This document shows positions 16,544-26,505 of a DNA stretch of 64,000 nt, piece by piece. Made by a program: the position numbers and the translations under genes. The stretch's first letter is position 1. Every line of letters begins with the position of its first letter. The notes under the pieces are model-generated. The model searched no databases, was not told the DNA's origin, and was given only the letters and a program-made list of their open reading frames with translations. The stretch is from Sphingomonas sp. Root241 (GTDB taxonomy: Bacteria > Pseudomonadota > Alphaproteobacteria > Sphingomonadales > Sphingomonadaceae): positions 244,187-308,186 of the forward strand of contig NZ_LMIV01000001.1 of the NCBI RefSeq assembly GCF_001428865.1, given 5' to 3'.

Positions 16544-17254
16544 TTATGATTTGCGAAACATCCGGAGCTCCACACTCCACCAGAGCAGCGCCCAGCAGCT
16601 GCCGAACGCCCAGCCGGCGAGGACGTCGCTGGGCCAGTGGACGCCGAGATAGACGCGGCTGATGCCGATCAGGCCGACCAGCAGCATCGCGACGGCGAGT
16701 ATGAACCCGCGCATCCGCCAGCCGCGCACCACCGGGAAGAGCAAAGTGGCGAGCGTCAGATAGACGATCGCGCTGTTGGCGGCGTGGCCGCTCGGAAAGC
16801 TGCTCGACGCTTCCTGCATCAGCTGCTGGACGAGATCGGGGCGCGCGCGGGCGATCAGCACCTTGACCAGGGTCACCGCAAGCGCCCCCAGTGTCGTCGC
16901 CGCGATCACGAGCACGGCCGAGCGGAACCGTCCTTTCAAAGCGAGGAAGGCGGCGGTGACCAGCACCACCATCGTCAGCACGGTCGAGCTGCCGAGTGCG
17001 GTCACGTCGCGTACCGCCGAGGGCAGCCAATGCGGTCCTAGCGGCTGTTGGGGATGCCCCGGCACCCGCATCGCGAGCATGATCGCGCGGTCGAGTTCCG
17101 CGACGTCGCCTTCCATCACTTCGCGGCCGAACCAGAACAATGCCAGCAGCAACAGCGCCACCGCGCCCAGCGCAAAGATCGGCCAGGGGATGCGGCGCGA
17201 TGCCGCACTCTCGGGTTTCAGTTCAACGACCGGTTCGGGGGGCGGACCTTCCAT
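16544..17254 (-). CDS. PAP2 family membrane phosphatase
   Basis: 236 residues with several transmembrane helices. All three PAP2 phosphatase motifs are present: KVLIARARPD (KxxxxxxRP), SFPSGHAAN (PSGH) and SRVYLGVHWPSD (SRxxxxxH). The family dephosphorylates lipid phosphates such as phosphatidate or undecaprenyl pyrophosphate at the outer face of the inner membrane; the substrate is unknown. It lies 24 bp downstream of the TonB receptor gene in the same direction, so the two may share a transcript. Confidence 0.92.
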   Translation of the reverse strand: MEGPPPEPVVELKPESAASRRIPWPIFALGAVALLLLALFWFGREVMEGDVAELDRAIMLAMRVPGHPQQPLGPHWLPSAVRDVTALGSSTVLTMVVLVTAAFLALKGRFRSAVLVIAATTLGALAVTLVKVLIARARPDLVQQLMQEASSSFPSGHAANSAIVYLTLATLLFPVVRGWRMRGFILAVAMLLVGLIGISRVYLGVHWPSDVLAGWAFGSCWALLWWSVELRMFRKS

Positions 17255-17278
17255 CCGCCCCCTAATGCCGGATCAGGG

Positions 17279-19387
17279 TCAGAGTTGCACCCTTAGCGTC
17301 GCGCGCAGATCGCGCCCTGCGAGCGGGGCATAATCCTTGAGCACGCTGGTATGGCGGCGCGCCTCGACGTCGAAGATGTTGTTCGCCGAGAGCATCAGGC
17401 TGGTGTGCGAGCCCGCGCCGAACGGCTTCCACGAGACCGACGCGTTGACGAGGGTGAAGCCGCTGGTCGGGGTCTCGAAATCGGTGACGCGATCCTGCTC
17501 GAAGCTGTGCTCGATTTCGACCCGGCCGGTCAGCGCGTCCGACTGCGCCTCGAGCCCGCCCATCACGCGCAGCGGCGGAATGCGCGGCACCGGCCCCTGA
17601 TCGACGATGTCGGCATGGACGTAATCGGCGAGCGCATCGGAATTGATCGCGAAATTGCCGAGCTGGGCGAGCCGCGCCGATCCCTCGACTTCGAAGCCGT
17701 AATAGCGGGCGTCGGCCTGATTGTACTGGAAAACCGGCAGGTCATCCTCGATCGCGCCGGTGGGCGCGTCATAGATATAGTCGCTGAACCAGTTGTAATA
17801 GGCCGCGGCCGACAGGCTCCAGCCGTCGCCCGAGCCCTTGAGCGTGCCTTCGACTCCCCAGGCCCTTTCGGTGGTGAAGTCGGGGTTGCCGATCTCGAAC
17901 GCCTGAGTGCCGGCGTGCGGGCCGTTGGCGAACAATTCCTCCTGCGTCGGCGCGCGCTCGCTGCGCGAGACGTTGATGCCGAGGCGGAGATGATCGGCGA
18001 GCGCGTAGCTGGCGCCGAGCGAGGCGGAGAGGCTGTCGAAGCTGCGATCGTAGAGCGGATTGCCGATATCCTGATCGGCCTGCGCGCGCAGGCTGTTATG
18101 CTCGTAGCGCAGCGCCGCCTCGGCCTTGAGCGCACCGAAATCGAGCGACTGGAGCGTGAACAGGCCGAACTGGTTGCTCTCGGTGCGCGGCAGGAACTTC
18201 TCCTCGCCGACGATGCGGGTGTTGCGCGTCGAGAACTGGCCGCCGGTGACGCCTTCCCACTCGCCATGCGTCTCCTGGACCAGTTCGAGCCGGCCTTCGA
18301 AGCCCTGGCTGTAGAAAGTGGTGCCGACCTCGCCGGTGTCCTCGATCTCGCTGTGCTGATAGTCGGCGGCGGCGAGGCGCATGCGGATCTGGTGGATGCC
18401 CGCGGTCTCGGTGAGGATGTCGCCGCGCACGTCGAGGCGGGTCTGCTTCGCATGTAGCCGGACCGCTTCGGCGTCGACCGCCGGGTCGAGCGAATAGCGG
18501 ATCGGTACGCCGTACAGGCTGTCGTAGCGCGACACCGAGAAGCCGAGGCTGCCGCGGTCGTCGACGATCGCTGCGCCGCCTGCGATGTCCCAGGTGCGTG
18601 CCGCGGTGTTGGGCACCTCGCCCTCGAGATCGGCCAGTTCCTGGATCGCGGGATCGGCGCTCGCTGCGGCCTGCGCGCGCAGTGCGGGAGTCAGCACATA
18701 GCCGCCGCCGCGCATGTCGCCGGTCTTGGTGTAGCTGCCATCGGCATGGACGACGAGCTTGCCCGCGACGGGCACGTCGACGGCGCCCGAGGCCGAGCGT
18801 TCGTCGGACGCGCTGCCATAGGTCGCGATTCCGTCGGCGTGGAACGGGCTCTCGGGCATGCGGCGCGGGATGCGACTGTCGATGACGTTGACCACGCCGC
18901 CGATCGACGAGGGACTGAACAGCAAGGCCGAGGGGCCGCGCAGGACCTCGATGCGATCGGCGGTGAGCGGATTGATGATCGCGGCGTGATCGGCAGAGGT
19001 GTTCGACACGTCGATGCTGCCGATCCCATCGATCAGCAGCCGTGCGCGATCGCCGGTGAAGCCGCGCAGCACCGGGCGCGAGGCATTGGGGCCGAACGAG
19101 GTCGCCGAGACGCCGGGCTGCTTTGCCAGCGTCTCGCCGATCGTCGGGCGCATCTCGCGGGTCAGTTCCTCCGCCGCGAGGATCGCAGTGCCGCCGAGCA
19201 CGTCGGCAGTGGCGCGGGCGCGGGTGCCGGTGACGACGATCTCCTGATTGGGCTGATCATGGTCCTGCGCGTCGGGATCCGGGGCATCGGCGGGCGTGTC
19301 CGAAGTCACGGGGCTCGGCGGTTTCTCTTCGGCATGTGCCGGCAGCGCGATGAAGGTGGCGGTGGCAAGCAGAAGAATACGCAGCAT
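17279..19387 (-). CDS. TonB-dependent receptor, ZnuD-like
   Basis: 702 residues. Signal peptide (MLRILLLATATFIALPAHA), a TonB-box-like stretch NQEIVVTGTRA, a plug domain (PTIGETLAKQPGVSATSFGP and IEVLRGPSALLFSPSSIGGV) and a beta-barrel ending in the aromatic-poor terminus LRVQL. The C-terminal pattern DVEARRHTSVLKDYAPLAGR and the compact size recall ZnuD-type zinc receptors; this is a similarity judgement. An operator-like dyad lies 46 bp upstream of the start. The expected role is uptake of a metal or small chelate across the outer membrane. Confidence 0.85.
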   Translation of the reverse strand: MLRILLLATATFIALPAHAEEKPPSPVTSDTPADAPDPDAQDHDQPNQEIVVTGTRARATADVLGGTAILAAEELTREMRPTIGETLAKQPGVSATSFGPNASRPVLRGFTGDRARLLIDGIGSIDVSNTSADHAAIINPLTADRIEVLRGPSALLFSPSSIGGVVNVIDSRIPRRMPESPFHADGIATYGSASDERSASGAVDVPVAGKLVVHADGSYTKTGDMRGGGYVLTPALRAQAAASADPAIQELADLEGEVPNTAARTWDIAGGAAIVDDRGSLGFSVSRYDSLYGVPIRYSLDPAVDAEAVRLHAKQTRLDVRGDILTETAGIHQIRMRLAAADYQHSEIEDTGEVGTTFYSQGFEGRLELVQETHGEWEGVTGGQFSTRNTRIVGEEKFLPRTESNQFGLFTLQSLDFGALKAEAALRYEHNSLRAQADQDIGNPLYDRSFDSLSASLGASYALADHLRLGINVSRSERAPTQEELFANGPHAGTQAFEIGNPDFTTERAWGVEGTLKGSGDGWSLSAAAYYNWFSDYIYDAPTGAIEDDLPVFQYNQADARYYGFEVEGSARLAQLGNFAINSDALADYVHADIVDQGPVPRIPPLRVMGGLEAQSDALTGRVEIEHSFEQDRVTDFETPTSGFTLVNASVSWKPFGAGSHTSLMLSANNIFDVEARRHTSVLKDYAPLAGRDLRATLRVQL

Positions 19388-19433
19388 GAAAGATCCCCGA
19401 ACTCCAGGATGTGCTGCGCTGCGGTAACGGCGA

Positions 19434-19448
19434 TGATATAAAGTATCA
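19434..19448. promoter_or_regulatory. Dyad upstream of the TonB receptor, possible metal-regulator site
   Basis: TGATATAAAGTATCA has perfect 5-bp arms and the AT-rich character of Fur/Zur-family operators. It lies upstream of a ZnuD-like receptor gene. Assignment to Zur is inference. Confidence 0.35.
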
Positions 19449-19497
19449 GTAGCCTTTGTCGCTTTTATGCGACGGTGGGCCGCGTGCCACGATGCTA

Positions 19498-20619
19498 TTA
19501 CTCGTCGCTACCCTCGAGGCGCGGATCGATCCTGATCGCGCGCTCCCAGTCTTCGCGTGCGCGCCGGGTTTCGCCTTGCCGGCCGAGAAACAGGCTGCGC
19601 TGATAATAGTTTCGCGCGGCGTTGGGGGCGAGGCGTACCGCCTTGTCGAGATCGGCCCGCGCCCCACCGGTGTCGCCTTTCTGCTCTCGGGCGAGGCCGC
19701 GGTTGAGCCACGCGAAAGCGAATCCCGGTGATTGAGCGATCGCACGGTCGAACGCGGCGATCGCGGCGTCACTGTCGCCGCGCCAGGCTGCCGACAAGCC
19801 GTCGGCGACCTGCGCCGCGGCGCGCCCCTTGCGGCCGCTGGCCGAGGGATCGACCAGCTTCTTGCAGGCGGCGAGGCTTTGCGCGGAATCGCGCACCGTG
19901 CAGGCATCCCACGCGCCATTCTCGGCTGCCCTGGCGACCGAGCGGACGCGCTTGGCTTCCGCACGTTGGGCGAAGCCGCTGGCGGCGATTCGCGAGCCGG
20001 TGACGACGACCTCGGCTTCGTCCCGTGCGTCTGCGCTGCGTGCCGCCATCTGGGCAGGCGAGGGTGCGGGTTCAGGCGCCGGTGGCGGAGGAGGTGGGGG
20101 CGCGACCGGGGCAAAGGCCGGCATGGGCTCAGCCGGTGGCGGTGGCAGGGACTCCGCCGCCAGCTCGGCGACCTGGCCCATGGCGCCCGGTTTCGCCGCC
20201 GGACTGCTGCCCTCTCTCGCGGGCGACGAAGGATTGGCGGTCGGCGTATTCGCTCGGGCGTTTTGCACGGTAGATGGCTGCGCAGCCGGTGACGCCACGG
20301 CCGGCGGGCCTGCCGGCACCGCCTTCTGCGCTGCCGGTTGGGTCGGCCGGCTTTTGGGTGTGAGCTGGTCGCCATTCGAGAGCCAGATCGGTACCGCGAT
20401 CACGCCGACCAAAACGGCGGTGAGCAACGCGCCGAATTGCGGTCGGCCGAGCAGCGACCAGCGCGATGCGGGCCTAACCGGGCGTGGCGGCGCCGCGGCG
20501 GGAGCGGGTTCCCCACCGTCGAAGCGCAGCATCGCCGCCTCGATGGCGGCATCGCGCCGTGCGTTGCGGGGCAGCGGCGGCTCGGGCAGCAGCGCCGAGA
20601 GGTCTTCGTCGCCCGCCAT
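19498..20619 (-). CDS. Membrane-anchored TPR protein with VVTG motif, anti-sigma candidate
   Basis: 373 residues. Order: a cytoplasmic N-terminus of about 60 residues, one membrane helix (61-81, QFGALLTAVLVGVIAVPIWL), a long Pro/Ala-rich periplasmic linker (90-195), the TonB-plug-like motif EVVVTGSRIAASG (203-215), a region with two cysteines, then TPR repeats (about 284-366). It is the last gene after an ECF sigma factor and a vWA lipoprotein. A short cytoplasmic tail, one membrane helix and sensor-like periplasmic part suit an anti-sigma or signal-relay role, but I recognise no anti-sigma domain. Confidence 0.7.
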   Translation of the reverse strand: MAGDEDLSALLPEPPLPRNARRDAAIEAAMLRFDGGEPAPAAAPPRPVRPASRWSLLGRPQFGALLTAVLVGVIAVPIWLSNGDQLTPKSRPTQPAAQKAVPAGPPAVASPAAQPSTVQNARANTPTANPSSPAREGSSPAAKPGAMGQVAELAAESLPPPPAEPMPAFAPVAPPPPPPPAPEPAPSPAQMAARSADARDEAEVVVTGSRIAASGFAQRAEAKRVRSVARAAENGAWDACTVRDSAQSLAACKKLVDPSASGRKGRAAAQVADGLSAAWRGDSDAAIAAFDRAIAQSPGFAFAWLNRGLAREQKGDTGGARADLDKAVRLAPNAARNYYQRSLFLGRQGETRRAREDWERAIRIDPRLEGSDE

Positions 20620-20764
20620 TCAGAAGCCCCTGCCCGCGAAGTTGCGGGAATCGAACGATCGGCGGCAGGGAACGGAAAGCGGCATTTGCCGACCTTATAG
20701 CTGCAATTGCGGGCGGGTCGAATGCGGGCGCGTGCGGCGGCGTGGATCGCCGCACGCGCGCCTT

Positions 20765-22513
20765 CTACCGGCCGAGCCGCGCCAAAGACGCGGCGGTCTT
20801 GGCCTGGCGGACGAGCTGGACGAACTCCGAGCGATAGCCGAACCCGTCGTCGCCGCGCGCAGCCAGCGCGATCCGCAGCACGTCGTCATAGCTCATCGTG
20901 CCGCTATATTTGCCGCCGCGCAGCAGCTCGGCAAAGCCGGCCACGCCGGTGGCGAAGCGCGCGTCACGCGGCGCGTCCTCGAAGCGGGCGACTTCGACCG
21001 CGCGATTGATCGGAGTCGAGATCAGCCGGCTCGTATTCGCCTTGGGCGTCTTGTAGCGGATCTTCACGAAGCCGTATTCGCTGCCCAGTCCCGCCTGCCG
21101 TTGTGCGACTGGAGTCGAATAGCGCAGGTCGCCGATCGCACGCGGGCCGCCTACGGGCACGATCTCGTAGAGCGCGGTCACCGTCTGCCCGGATCCCACA
21201 TCGCCGGCATCGACCTTGTCATTGTCGAAATCCTCGCGCGCCAACATCCGCGTCTCATATCCGATCAGGCGATATTCGGCGACGGTGGCGGGATTGAACT
21301 CGACCTGGATCTTCACGTCTTTGGCGATCGGAAACAGCGTGGAGGTTGCTTCATCGACCAAAGTCTTCCGCGCCTCGCTCACCGTGTCGATATAGGCCGC
21401 GGCGCCGTTGCCGTTCTGGGCGAGCGTCTGCATCAGCGCGTCGTTGTAATTGCCCATGCCGAAGCCGAGCACCGAGAGGAACACGCCCTTGCCGCGCTCG
21501 CGCTCGACAAAGCCCTTGAGTTCCTCCTGATTGGTGATCCCGACATTGAAGTCGCCATCGGTGGCGAGGATCACGCGGTTGACGCCCTGCGGATCGAGAT
21601 TCTGCTCGGCCAGCGCATAGGCCTGGCGGATGCCCTCGGCGCCCGCGGTGCTGCCCCCGGCGCCGAGCCGGTCGAGCGCTGCGAGGATCTTGCCCTTCTG
21701 GCTCGCCGGGGTCGGCTCGAGCTCGGTGCCGGCGCTGCCCGCATAGGTGACGATCGCGACGCGGTCGTCGCCGCTCAGCTGGTCGAGCAGCATCGACAGC
21801 GACTGCTTGACCAGCGGCAGCTTGTTGGGCGCGTTCATCGATCCCGAAGTGTCGATCAGGAAGACGAGGTTCGCGCGCGGACGCGTCGCGCGCTGGATCT
21901 CGTAACCGCGGATGCCGATGCGGACGAGCTTGCGGCCTTCGGTCCAGGGACTCGGGAACACGGCGACATTGGTGCTGAACGGCTGATCGGCCGAGCGTGC
22001 GCCGGCATAATCATAGGGGAAATAGTTGATCATCTCTTCGGTCCGCACCGCCGCCGGCTGGGGCAGGACATTGCCGTTGAGCGAGGCGCGCACGAACGAA
22101 TAGGACGCGGTGTCGACATCGATCGAGAAGGTCGAGACCGGCTCTTCGCGTGCGACCTTGAACGGGTTCTCGGCGACGCTAGTGAATTTGTCGCGGCCGA
22201 CATCCTGGTAATAGCCCGGTAGCCGGCGCTGATCGGAGGGCGCAAGGGCGCGCGCCGCCATCTTGCCGGTGACCGCCATCGCCGGGGGCGGGGGCGGTGC
22301 TGGAGCGGATACCGGCTCCGGAGCCGGGGCGTATTGGGCCATGTCGGCGGTGCGGGCGCGTTGCTCGGACGCGATCCCTTCTGCCTTGTACCCCGTGACG
22401 ACGATTTCCCCTACCGGCGCGGGCGCGGCGGCTTGCTCGACGGCGGACCCGGTGCACGAGGCGAGCAGCATGGCGGAGAGGCTGCCGGCGATCAGAAGAT
22501 GATATCGGGGCAT
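20765..22513 (-). CDS. von Willebrand factor A-domain lipoprotein (YfbK-like, DUF3520)
   Basis: About 582 residues. Lipobox LLASC places the lipidated Cys at residue 20. A TonB-plug-like EIVVTGYKAEG sits at 36-46, followed by a Pro/Ala linker. Next come a vWF N-terminal region (STFSIDVDTASYSFVRASLN), the vWA domain with intact MIDAS (DTSGSM at 221-226; ATDGDFNVG further on) and a C-terminal DUF3520-type part. YfbK-like proteins bind a divalent metal at the MIDAS and probably mediate protein contacts. It lies between the ECF sigma and TPR genes, all in one direction. Confidence 0.88.
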   Translation of the reverse strand: MPRYHLLIAGSLSAMLLASCTGSAVEQAAAPAPVGEIVVTGYKAEGIASEQRARTADMAQYAPAPEPVSAPAPPPPPAMAVTGKMAARALAPSDQRRLPGYYQDVGRDKFTSVAENPFKVAREEPVSTFSIDVDTASYSFVRASLNGNVLPQPAAVRTEEMINYFPYDYAGARSADQPFSTNVAVFPSPWTEGRKLVRIGIRGYEIQRATRPRANLVFLIDTSGSMNAPNKLPLVKQSLSMLLDQLSGDDRVAIVTYAGSAGTELEPTPASQKGKILAALDRLGAGGSTAGAEGIRQAYALAEQNLDPQGVNRVILATDGDFNVGITNQEELKGFVERERGKGVFLSVLGFGMGNYNDALMQTLAQNGNGAAAYIDTVSEARKTLVDEATSTLFPIAKDVKIQVEFNPATVAEYRLIGYETRMLAREDFDNDKVDAGDVGSGQTVTALYEIVPVGGPRAIGDLRYSTPVAQRQAGLGSEYGFVKIRYKTPKANTSRLISTPINRAVEVARFEDAPRDARFATGVAGFAELLRGGKYSGTMSYDDVLRIALAARGDDGFGYRSEFVQLVRQAKTAASLARLGR

Positions 22514-22607
22514 GAGATACTCCCTGACGAAAGCGGTGCGTGATTGCCCGCCTGTCACTGGGACGCCGCTCCGCCGGATTTCCTTGGAACCGCCTGCGAA
22601 AAATTTC

Positions 22608-23150
22608 TCAGGCGCCGCCGCCGTCCGAGCCGAGCATCCGCCGCACCTCGTGCATCCGCCACGATATCGTCGCCTCGGCGACGCCCAATATCTCCGCCGC
22701 TTCGGCGTGGCTGAGCTGCTGCCCCGCGACGAGTACCACCGCGTCGCGATAAGCGGGCTTCAGCCGCGCGATCGCGCTCCGCACCCAGATTGCGTCGTGC
22801 AGATCGCGCCCGTCAGGCCCGCGCGCGAGGCCGGCGATCACGGCAAGACGGTCGGTCAGCCCGCGAAACGATCGACGCCTGCGCTGCAGGTCGCGGCAGG
22901 CATTGAACACGATGCCGCACAGCCAGGTGCTGAATTTCGCCTCGCCGCGAAATGTCGCGAGCTTCTCGACGAGGATGCAGCACACATCCTGTGCGATGTC
23001 ATCGGCATCGGCGCGCGAACCGGTGAGCTGCCAGGCGAGACCGTGGATGCGGTTATAGTGGCGCTGGAGCAACGCGCCGAATGCGTCCCGGTCGCCGCTT
23101 GCCGCCGCGGCGACCAGCCTGGCGTCCGAATCTTCTCCCCCCTCCGCCAT
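22608..23150 (-). CDS. ECF (sigma-70 family) RNA polymerase sigma factor
   Basis: 180 residues with the two-domain ECF layout. Region 2: [20 protein letters not shown], then [20 protein letters not shown] and [20 protein letters not shown]. Region 4: [20 protein letters not shown], then [20 protein letters not shown]. It should direct RNA polymerase to a small stress or envelope regulon. The downstream vWA lipoprotein and TPR membrane protein probably belong to the same signalling unit. It is read away from the copper island. Confidence 0.93.
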   Translation of the reverse strand: MAEGGEDSDARLVAAAASGDRDAFGALLQRHYNRIHGLAWQLTGSRADADDIAQDVCCILVEKLATFRGEAKFSTWLCGIVFNACRDLQRRRRSFRGLTDRLAVIAGLARGPDGRDLHDAIWVRSAIARLKPAYRDAVVLVAGQQLSHAEAAEILGVAEATISWRMHEVRRMLGSDGGGA

Positions 23151-23191
23151 CGGGGGCTGTGTGCCTCATTCGGGCCGGCGATGCCAATGGC

Positions 23192-23362
23192 TCAGAACCA
23201 GAGCCGAATGCCGGCGACGAAGCTGGTCGTGACGGGATCCTCGCCGTCAGCGCGCGCGAACTCGGCGGTCCGGCCGGTCTTCGCCTCTTGGGAAACGCCG
23301 AGATAGGGCGCGAATCGACGCGTCACTTCGTAGCGGAGCCGGAGCCCCAGCTCCGCCTCGCT
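23192..23362 (-). pseudogene. copB 3'-end remnant
   Basis: The last 56 codons and stop codon of a CopB outer-membrane copper protein with no 5' part. The translated remnant ends in SFVAGIRLWF and matches the end of the intact copB (31287-32396) at 46 of 56 residues by direct comparison. The reading frame runs straight into an acyltransferase-like remnant, so the fragment was joined to unrelated DNA by recombination. The divergence from the intact copy suggests an old event or a different source. Confidence 0.8.
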
Positions 23363-23630
23363 CAGCCCGATGCCGACCGCAACCACATAGAACAACAGGA
23401 AGGGGAGGACGCGATGCCCGTCGCAGAACAAAGGTCGGCAAGGGTTGCTGACGCACGATTAGCAACTCCGCCATCAGCCGGCCGCTGAGAACGAAGAACA
23501 TCTCTACGCCAAGCGGCGCGAAATGGCCGAGATACCGCGGCTCGAAATGGCTAAGTTTCGATTTCAATTGAGTCTCGACCAATTGGCCAAGCCTGGTGCT
23601 TCCTATTTGCAAGCCGGTATAGCCGCCCAA
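23363..23630 (-). pseudogene. Acyltransferase family 3 (OafA-like) remnant
   Basis: Two adjacent frames read together resemble the N-terminal part of a membrane acyltransferase-3. HFAPLGVEMFFVLSG and LLIVRQQPLPTFVLRR lie in one frame, then HRVLPFLLFYVVAVGIGL in another, with the frame change near 23415. The FFVLSG block is typical of the family. The remnant lacks the rest of the protein and is fused to the copB 3' remnant. Confidence 0.55.
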
Positions 23631-23725
23631 TCGCCGAAGCCCTCGAAGAGGCAGCGAGACAGATGCCGTTCAAAAGTTTTGAGGTCTCGGCGGTTCCCCA
23701 TTCCTCATGGTGTGCCGGCAGCGTG

Positions 23726-24115
23726 TCAGTTGCTCTCCAGCTCCGCTAGTATTGGACAGTCGGGCCGGGCATTGCCCTGGCAGCGGCGCGCAAGGTCGAG
23801 CAACGTCGCCCGCATCGCCTCGAGCGCCCTGGCCTTCCGGCCGAGCTCGGCGGCGCGTGCCTCGGCCAGCTGTTTGACCTCGCTGCTCGACCGGTTGCGA
23901 TCGGACCAGAGGGCAAGCAGCGTTTCGATCTCGGCGATCGGGAAGCCGAGGTCGCGGGCGTTGGCGATGAACTGCAGGCGGTGGATGTCGGCGTCCGAAT
24001 AGTCGCGATAGCCGCTGTCGCGGCGCGGCGGCGCCGGGATCAAACCGAGCTTCTCATAATGGCGGATCATCCGCTGCGAGACGCCGCTCGCCTTCGACGC
24101 TTGCCCGATATTCAT
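23726..24115 (-). CDS. cueR: CueR-type copper-responsive MerR regulator
   Basis: 129 residues. N-terminal MerR winged helix ([20 protein letters not shown] and [20 protein letters not shown]), a long dimerisation helix, and the metal loop [13 protein letters not shown]. The two cysteines fall at 112 and 120, the same positions as the Cu(I) ligands of E. coli CueR. Its ATG overlaps the copA ATPase stop by four bases, so it is cotranscribed after the ATPase. Two CueR-type promoters with 19-bp spacers in the island are likely targets. Confidence 0.92.
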   Translation of the reverse strand: MNIGQASKASGVSQRMIRHYEKLGLIPAPPRRDSGYRDYSDADIHRLQFIANARDLGFPIAEIETLLALWSDRNRSSSEVKQLAEARAAELGRKARALEAMRATLLDLARRCQGNARPDCPILAELESN

Positions 24116-26481
24116 AGCCTCACCGCATTCAATCGCAGCGCATTCAATACGATAGTGAAGCTCGAAAGCGCCATCGCGGCGCCGGCGAACATCGGCGACA
24201 TGAGGATGCCCGCCACCGGATAGAGCAGCCCCGCCGCGACCGGAACGCCGATGCCGTTGAACAGGAACGAGAAGAACAAATTCTGGCGGATGTTGGCCAT
24301 CGTCGCCTTCGCCAGCCGGCGCGCGCGCACCATCGCCGAGAGGTCGCCCTTGGTTAGCGTCATACCCGCGCTCTCGATCGCGACGTCGGTACCCGTTCCC
24401 ATCGCCACGCCGACATCGGCCGCAGCGAGCGCGGGGGCGTCGTTGATGCCGTCGCCCGCCATCACAACCCGCGCGCCCTTGGCCTTGAGTTCGCCGACGA
24501 TCCGCGCCTTGTCCTCGGGGCGAAGATCGGCATGGACCTCGTCGATGCCCCCGATCGTGCGGGCGATCGCCTCGGCCGTGCCGCGGCTGTCGCCGGTCAG
24601 CATGACGATGCGAAGGCCCTCCGCATGGAGCGCCGCTAGCGCATCGCGCGCCGACGGCTTGATCGGATCGGCGACGGCAAGCAGTCCCGCGACCTTGCCA
24701 TCGATCGCAACCAGCATCACACCTGCTCCCGCGCCGCGGTGCCGTTCGGCGGCGGCTTCGAGCGGCGCGGGATCGGCATCGATCCGGCGCATCTGCACAG
24801 CGTTGCCGAGCACGACCATGCGTCCGCCGACGCGGCCACTGATGCCAAGCCCGGTCTGCGAATCGAAGGTCTCGACGCCTCCGAGCTTGAGGCCGCGCTC
24901 CTCGGCCGCCTCGACGATCGCATGGGCGAGCGGGTGCTCGGATCGGCTCTCGACGGCAGCCGCCGCGGCCAGCAGTTCGTCCTCGGCAAGGCCCGCGACC
25001 GGCTCGACTGCGATCAGCTTCGGCCGACCCTCGGTGAGCGTGCCGGTCTTGTCGATCACCAGCGTGTCGACCTTTTCCAACGCCTGGAGCGCCTCGGCAT
25101 TCTTGATCAGCACGCCGGCATGCGCACCGCGTCCGGTGCCGACCATCACCGACATCGGCGTCGCGAGGCCGAGCGCACAGGGACAGGCGATGATCAGCAC
25201 GGCGATGGCATTGAGCAGCGCGTGGCCGAACGCGGGTTCGGGGCCGACTAGATTCCAGACGACGAAGGTCAGAGCTGCGATCAGCACCACCAGCGGCACG
25301 AACCAGCCCGAGATGCGGTCGGCCACCGCCTGGATCGGCGCGCGGCTGCGCTGCGCCTCGGCGACCATCCGGACGACGCGTGCGAGCACCGTGTCCGATC
25401 CGACCGCGCGCGCCTCCATCACCAGGCTGCCGGTGCCGTTGACCGTGCCGCCGGTGACCTGCGCACCCGCCTCCTTGACCACGGGGGCGGGCTCGCCGGT
25501 GAGCATCGATTCATCGACCGACGAGCGTCCCTCGAGCACGATCCCGTCGACCGGCACCGCTTCACCCGGGTGAACACGCAGCCGGTCGCCTGCGACGACG
25601 TCGGCAAGGGTCACTTCGGCTTCACTGCCGTCCGCCTCGATCCGGCGCGCAAGCTTGGGCGCGAGATCCATCAGCGCGCGTATCGCACGACCGGTGGCAG
25701 CGCGCGCCCTGAGCTCGAGCACCTGCCCGAGCAGCACGAGCGTGACCACCACGCCCGCGGCTTCGTAATAGACCGGCACCATCATGCCGTGCTGGCGGAA
25801 GCTCGGCGGGAACAGCTGCGGCGCGAGCGTCGCGACCAGGCTATAGAGGAACGCCGCGCCGACCCCGATCGCGATCAGCGTGAACATGTTGTAGTGGCGC
25901 GACCTGAGCGATGCCCAGCCGCGCTCGAAAAAGGGCAGGCCGGCCCACAGCACGATCGGCGCCGTAAGAGCGAGCTGCACCCAGGGCGAGGCGGCGGGGC
26001 GCACCAGCTCTAGCCCGAGCATCTCCGCACCCATCGACACGGCGAGCAGCGGCGCCGCGAGGATCGCCGACGTCCACAATCGCCGCGTGAAATCGACCAG
26101 CTCGGGGTTGGGCCGGTCGTCGAGCGTCGGCTCTTCGGGCTCGAGCGCCATGCCGCAGATCGGGCAGGTGCCGGGACCTTCCTGCCGGATCTGCGGATGC
26201 ATCGGACAGGTCCACATCGCGCTGGGCGTGGCTTCGGGCTCGGGAGGCGGGGCGTCGCTCAGATAGCGTTCGGGATCCGCCAGGAACTTCGTCCGGCATC
26301 CGGCGCTGCAGAAAGGATAGTCCTCGCCGTCATGCCAGGCACGATGCGGGGCCTTTGCCGGATCGACGGTCATCCCGCAGACCGGGTCCTCGACCTGTGC
26401 CGCGGCGTTGGTCGCCGGTTCGCCGTGATTCGAGCAACAGCCCTTGCCGTGGCCGTGATGCGCGTGATGGTCATGATTCAT
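24112..26481 (-). CDS. copA: Cu(I)-exporting P-type ATPase
   Basis: 789 residues. The N-terminus carries a His/Cys-rich tail, then a YHS-type domain (DPVCGMTVD...[18 protein letters not shown], about 30-74) and a heavy-metal-binding domain with CPMHP and CPICGM (about 90-114), instead of the common HMA domain. The P1B core has the CPC motif in [26 protein letters not shown] and [10 protein letters not shown]. It pumps Cu(I) out of the cytoplasm. The ATG at 26481 is favoured over one 24 bases upstream because the His-rich tail begins there. A CueR-type promoter lies just upstream. Confidence 0.95.
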   Translation of the reverse strand: MNHDHHAHHGHGKGCCSNHGEPATNAAAQVEDPVCGMTVDPAKAPHRAWHDGEDYPFCSAGCRTKFLADPERYLSDAPPPEPEATPSAMWTCPMHPQIRQEGPGTCPICGMALEPEEPTLDDRPNPELVDFTRRLWTSAILAAPLLAVSMGAEMLGLELVRPAASPWVQLALTAPIVLWAGLPFFERGWASLRSRHYNMFTLIAIGVGAAFLYSLVATLAPQLFPPSFRQHGMMVPVYYEAAGVVVTLVLLGQVLELRARAATGRAIRALMDLAPKLARRIEADGSEAEVTLADVVAGDRLRVHPGEAVPVDGIVLEGRSSVDESMLTGEPAPVVKEAGAQVTGGTVNGTGSLVMEARAVGSDTVLARVVRMVAEAQRSRAPIQAVADRISGWFVPLVVLIAALTFVVWNLVGPEPAFGHALLNAIAVLIIACPCALGLATPMSVMVGTGRGAHAGVLIKNAEALQALEKVDTLVIDKTGTLTEGRPKLIAVEPVAGLAEDELLAAAAAVESRSEHPLAHAIVEAAEERGLKLGGVETFDSQTGLGISGRVGGRMVVLGNAVQMRRIDADPAPLEAAAERHRGAGAGVMLVAIDGKVAGLLAVADPIKPSARDALAALHAEGLRIVMLTGDSRGTAEAIARTIGGIDEVHADLRPEDKARIVGELKAKGARVVMAGDGINDAPALAAADVGVAMGTGTDVAIESAGMTLTKGDLSAMVRARRLAKATMANIRQNLFFSFLFNGIGVPVAAGLLYPVAGILMSPMFAGAAMALSSFTIVLNALRLNAVRL

Positions 26482-26505
26482 GCGTCGATTCCTCCAACGC
26501 AGCAT

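Noticed and set aside
19446..20375. 309-codon Arg/Pro-rich frame overlapping the TPR gene
   Set aside because: Another frame of the same strand as a well-formed TPR protein; composition is a frame-shifted translation of high-GC codons.
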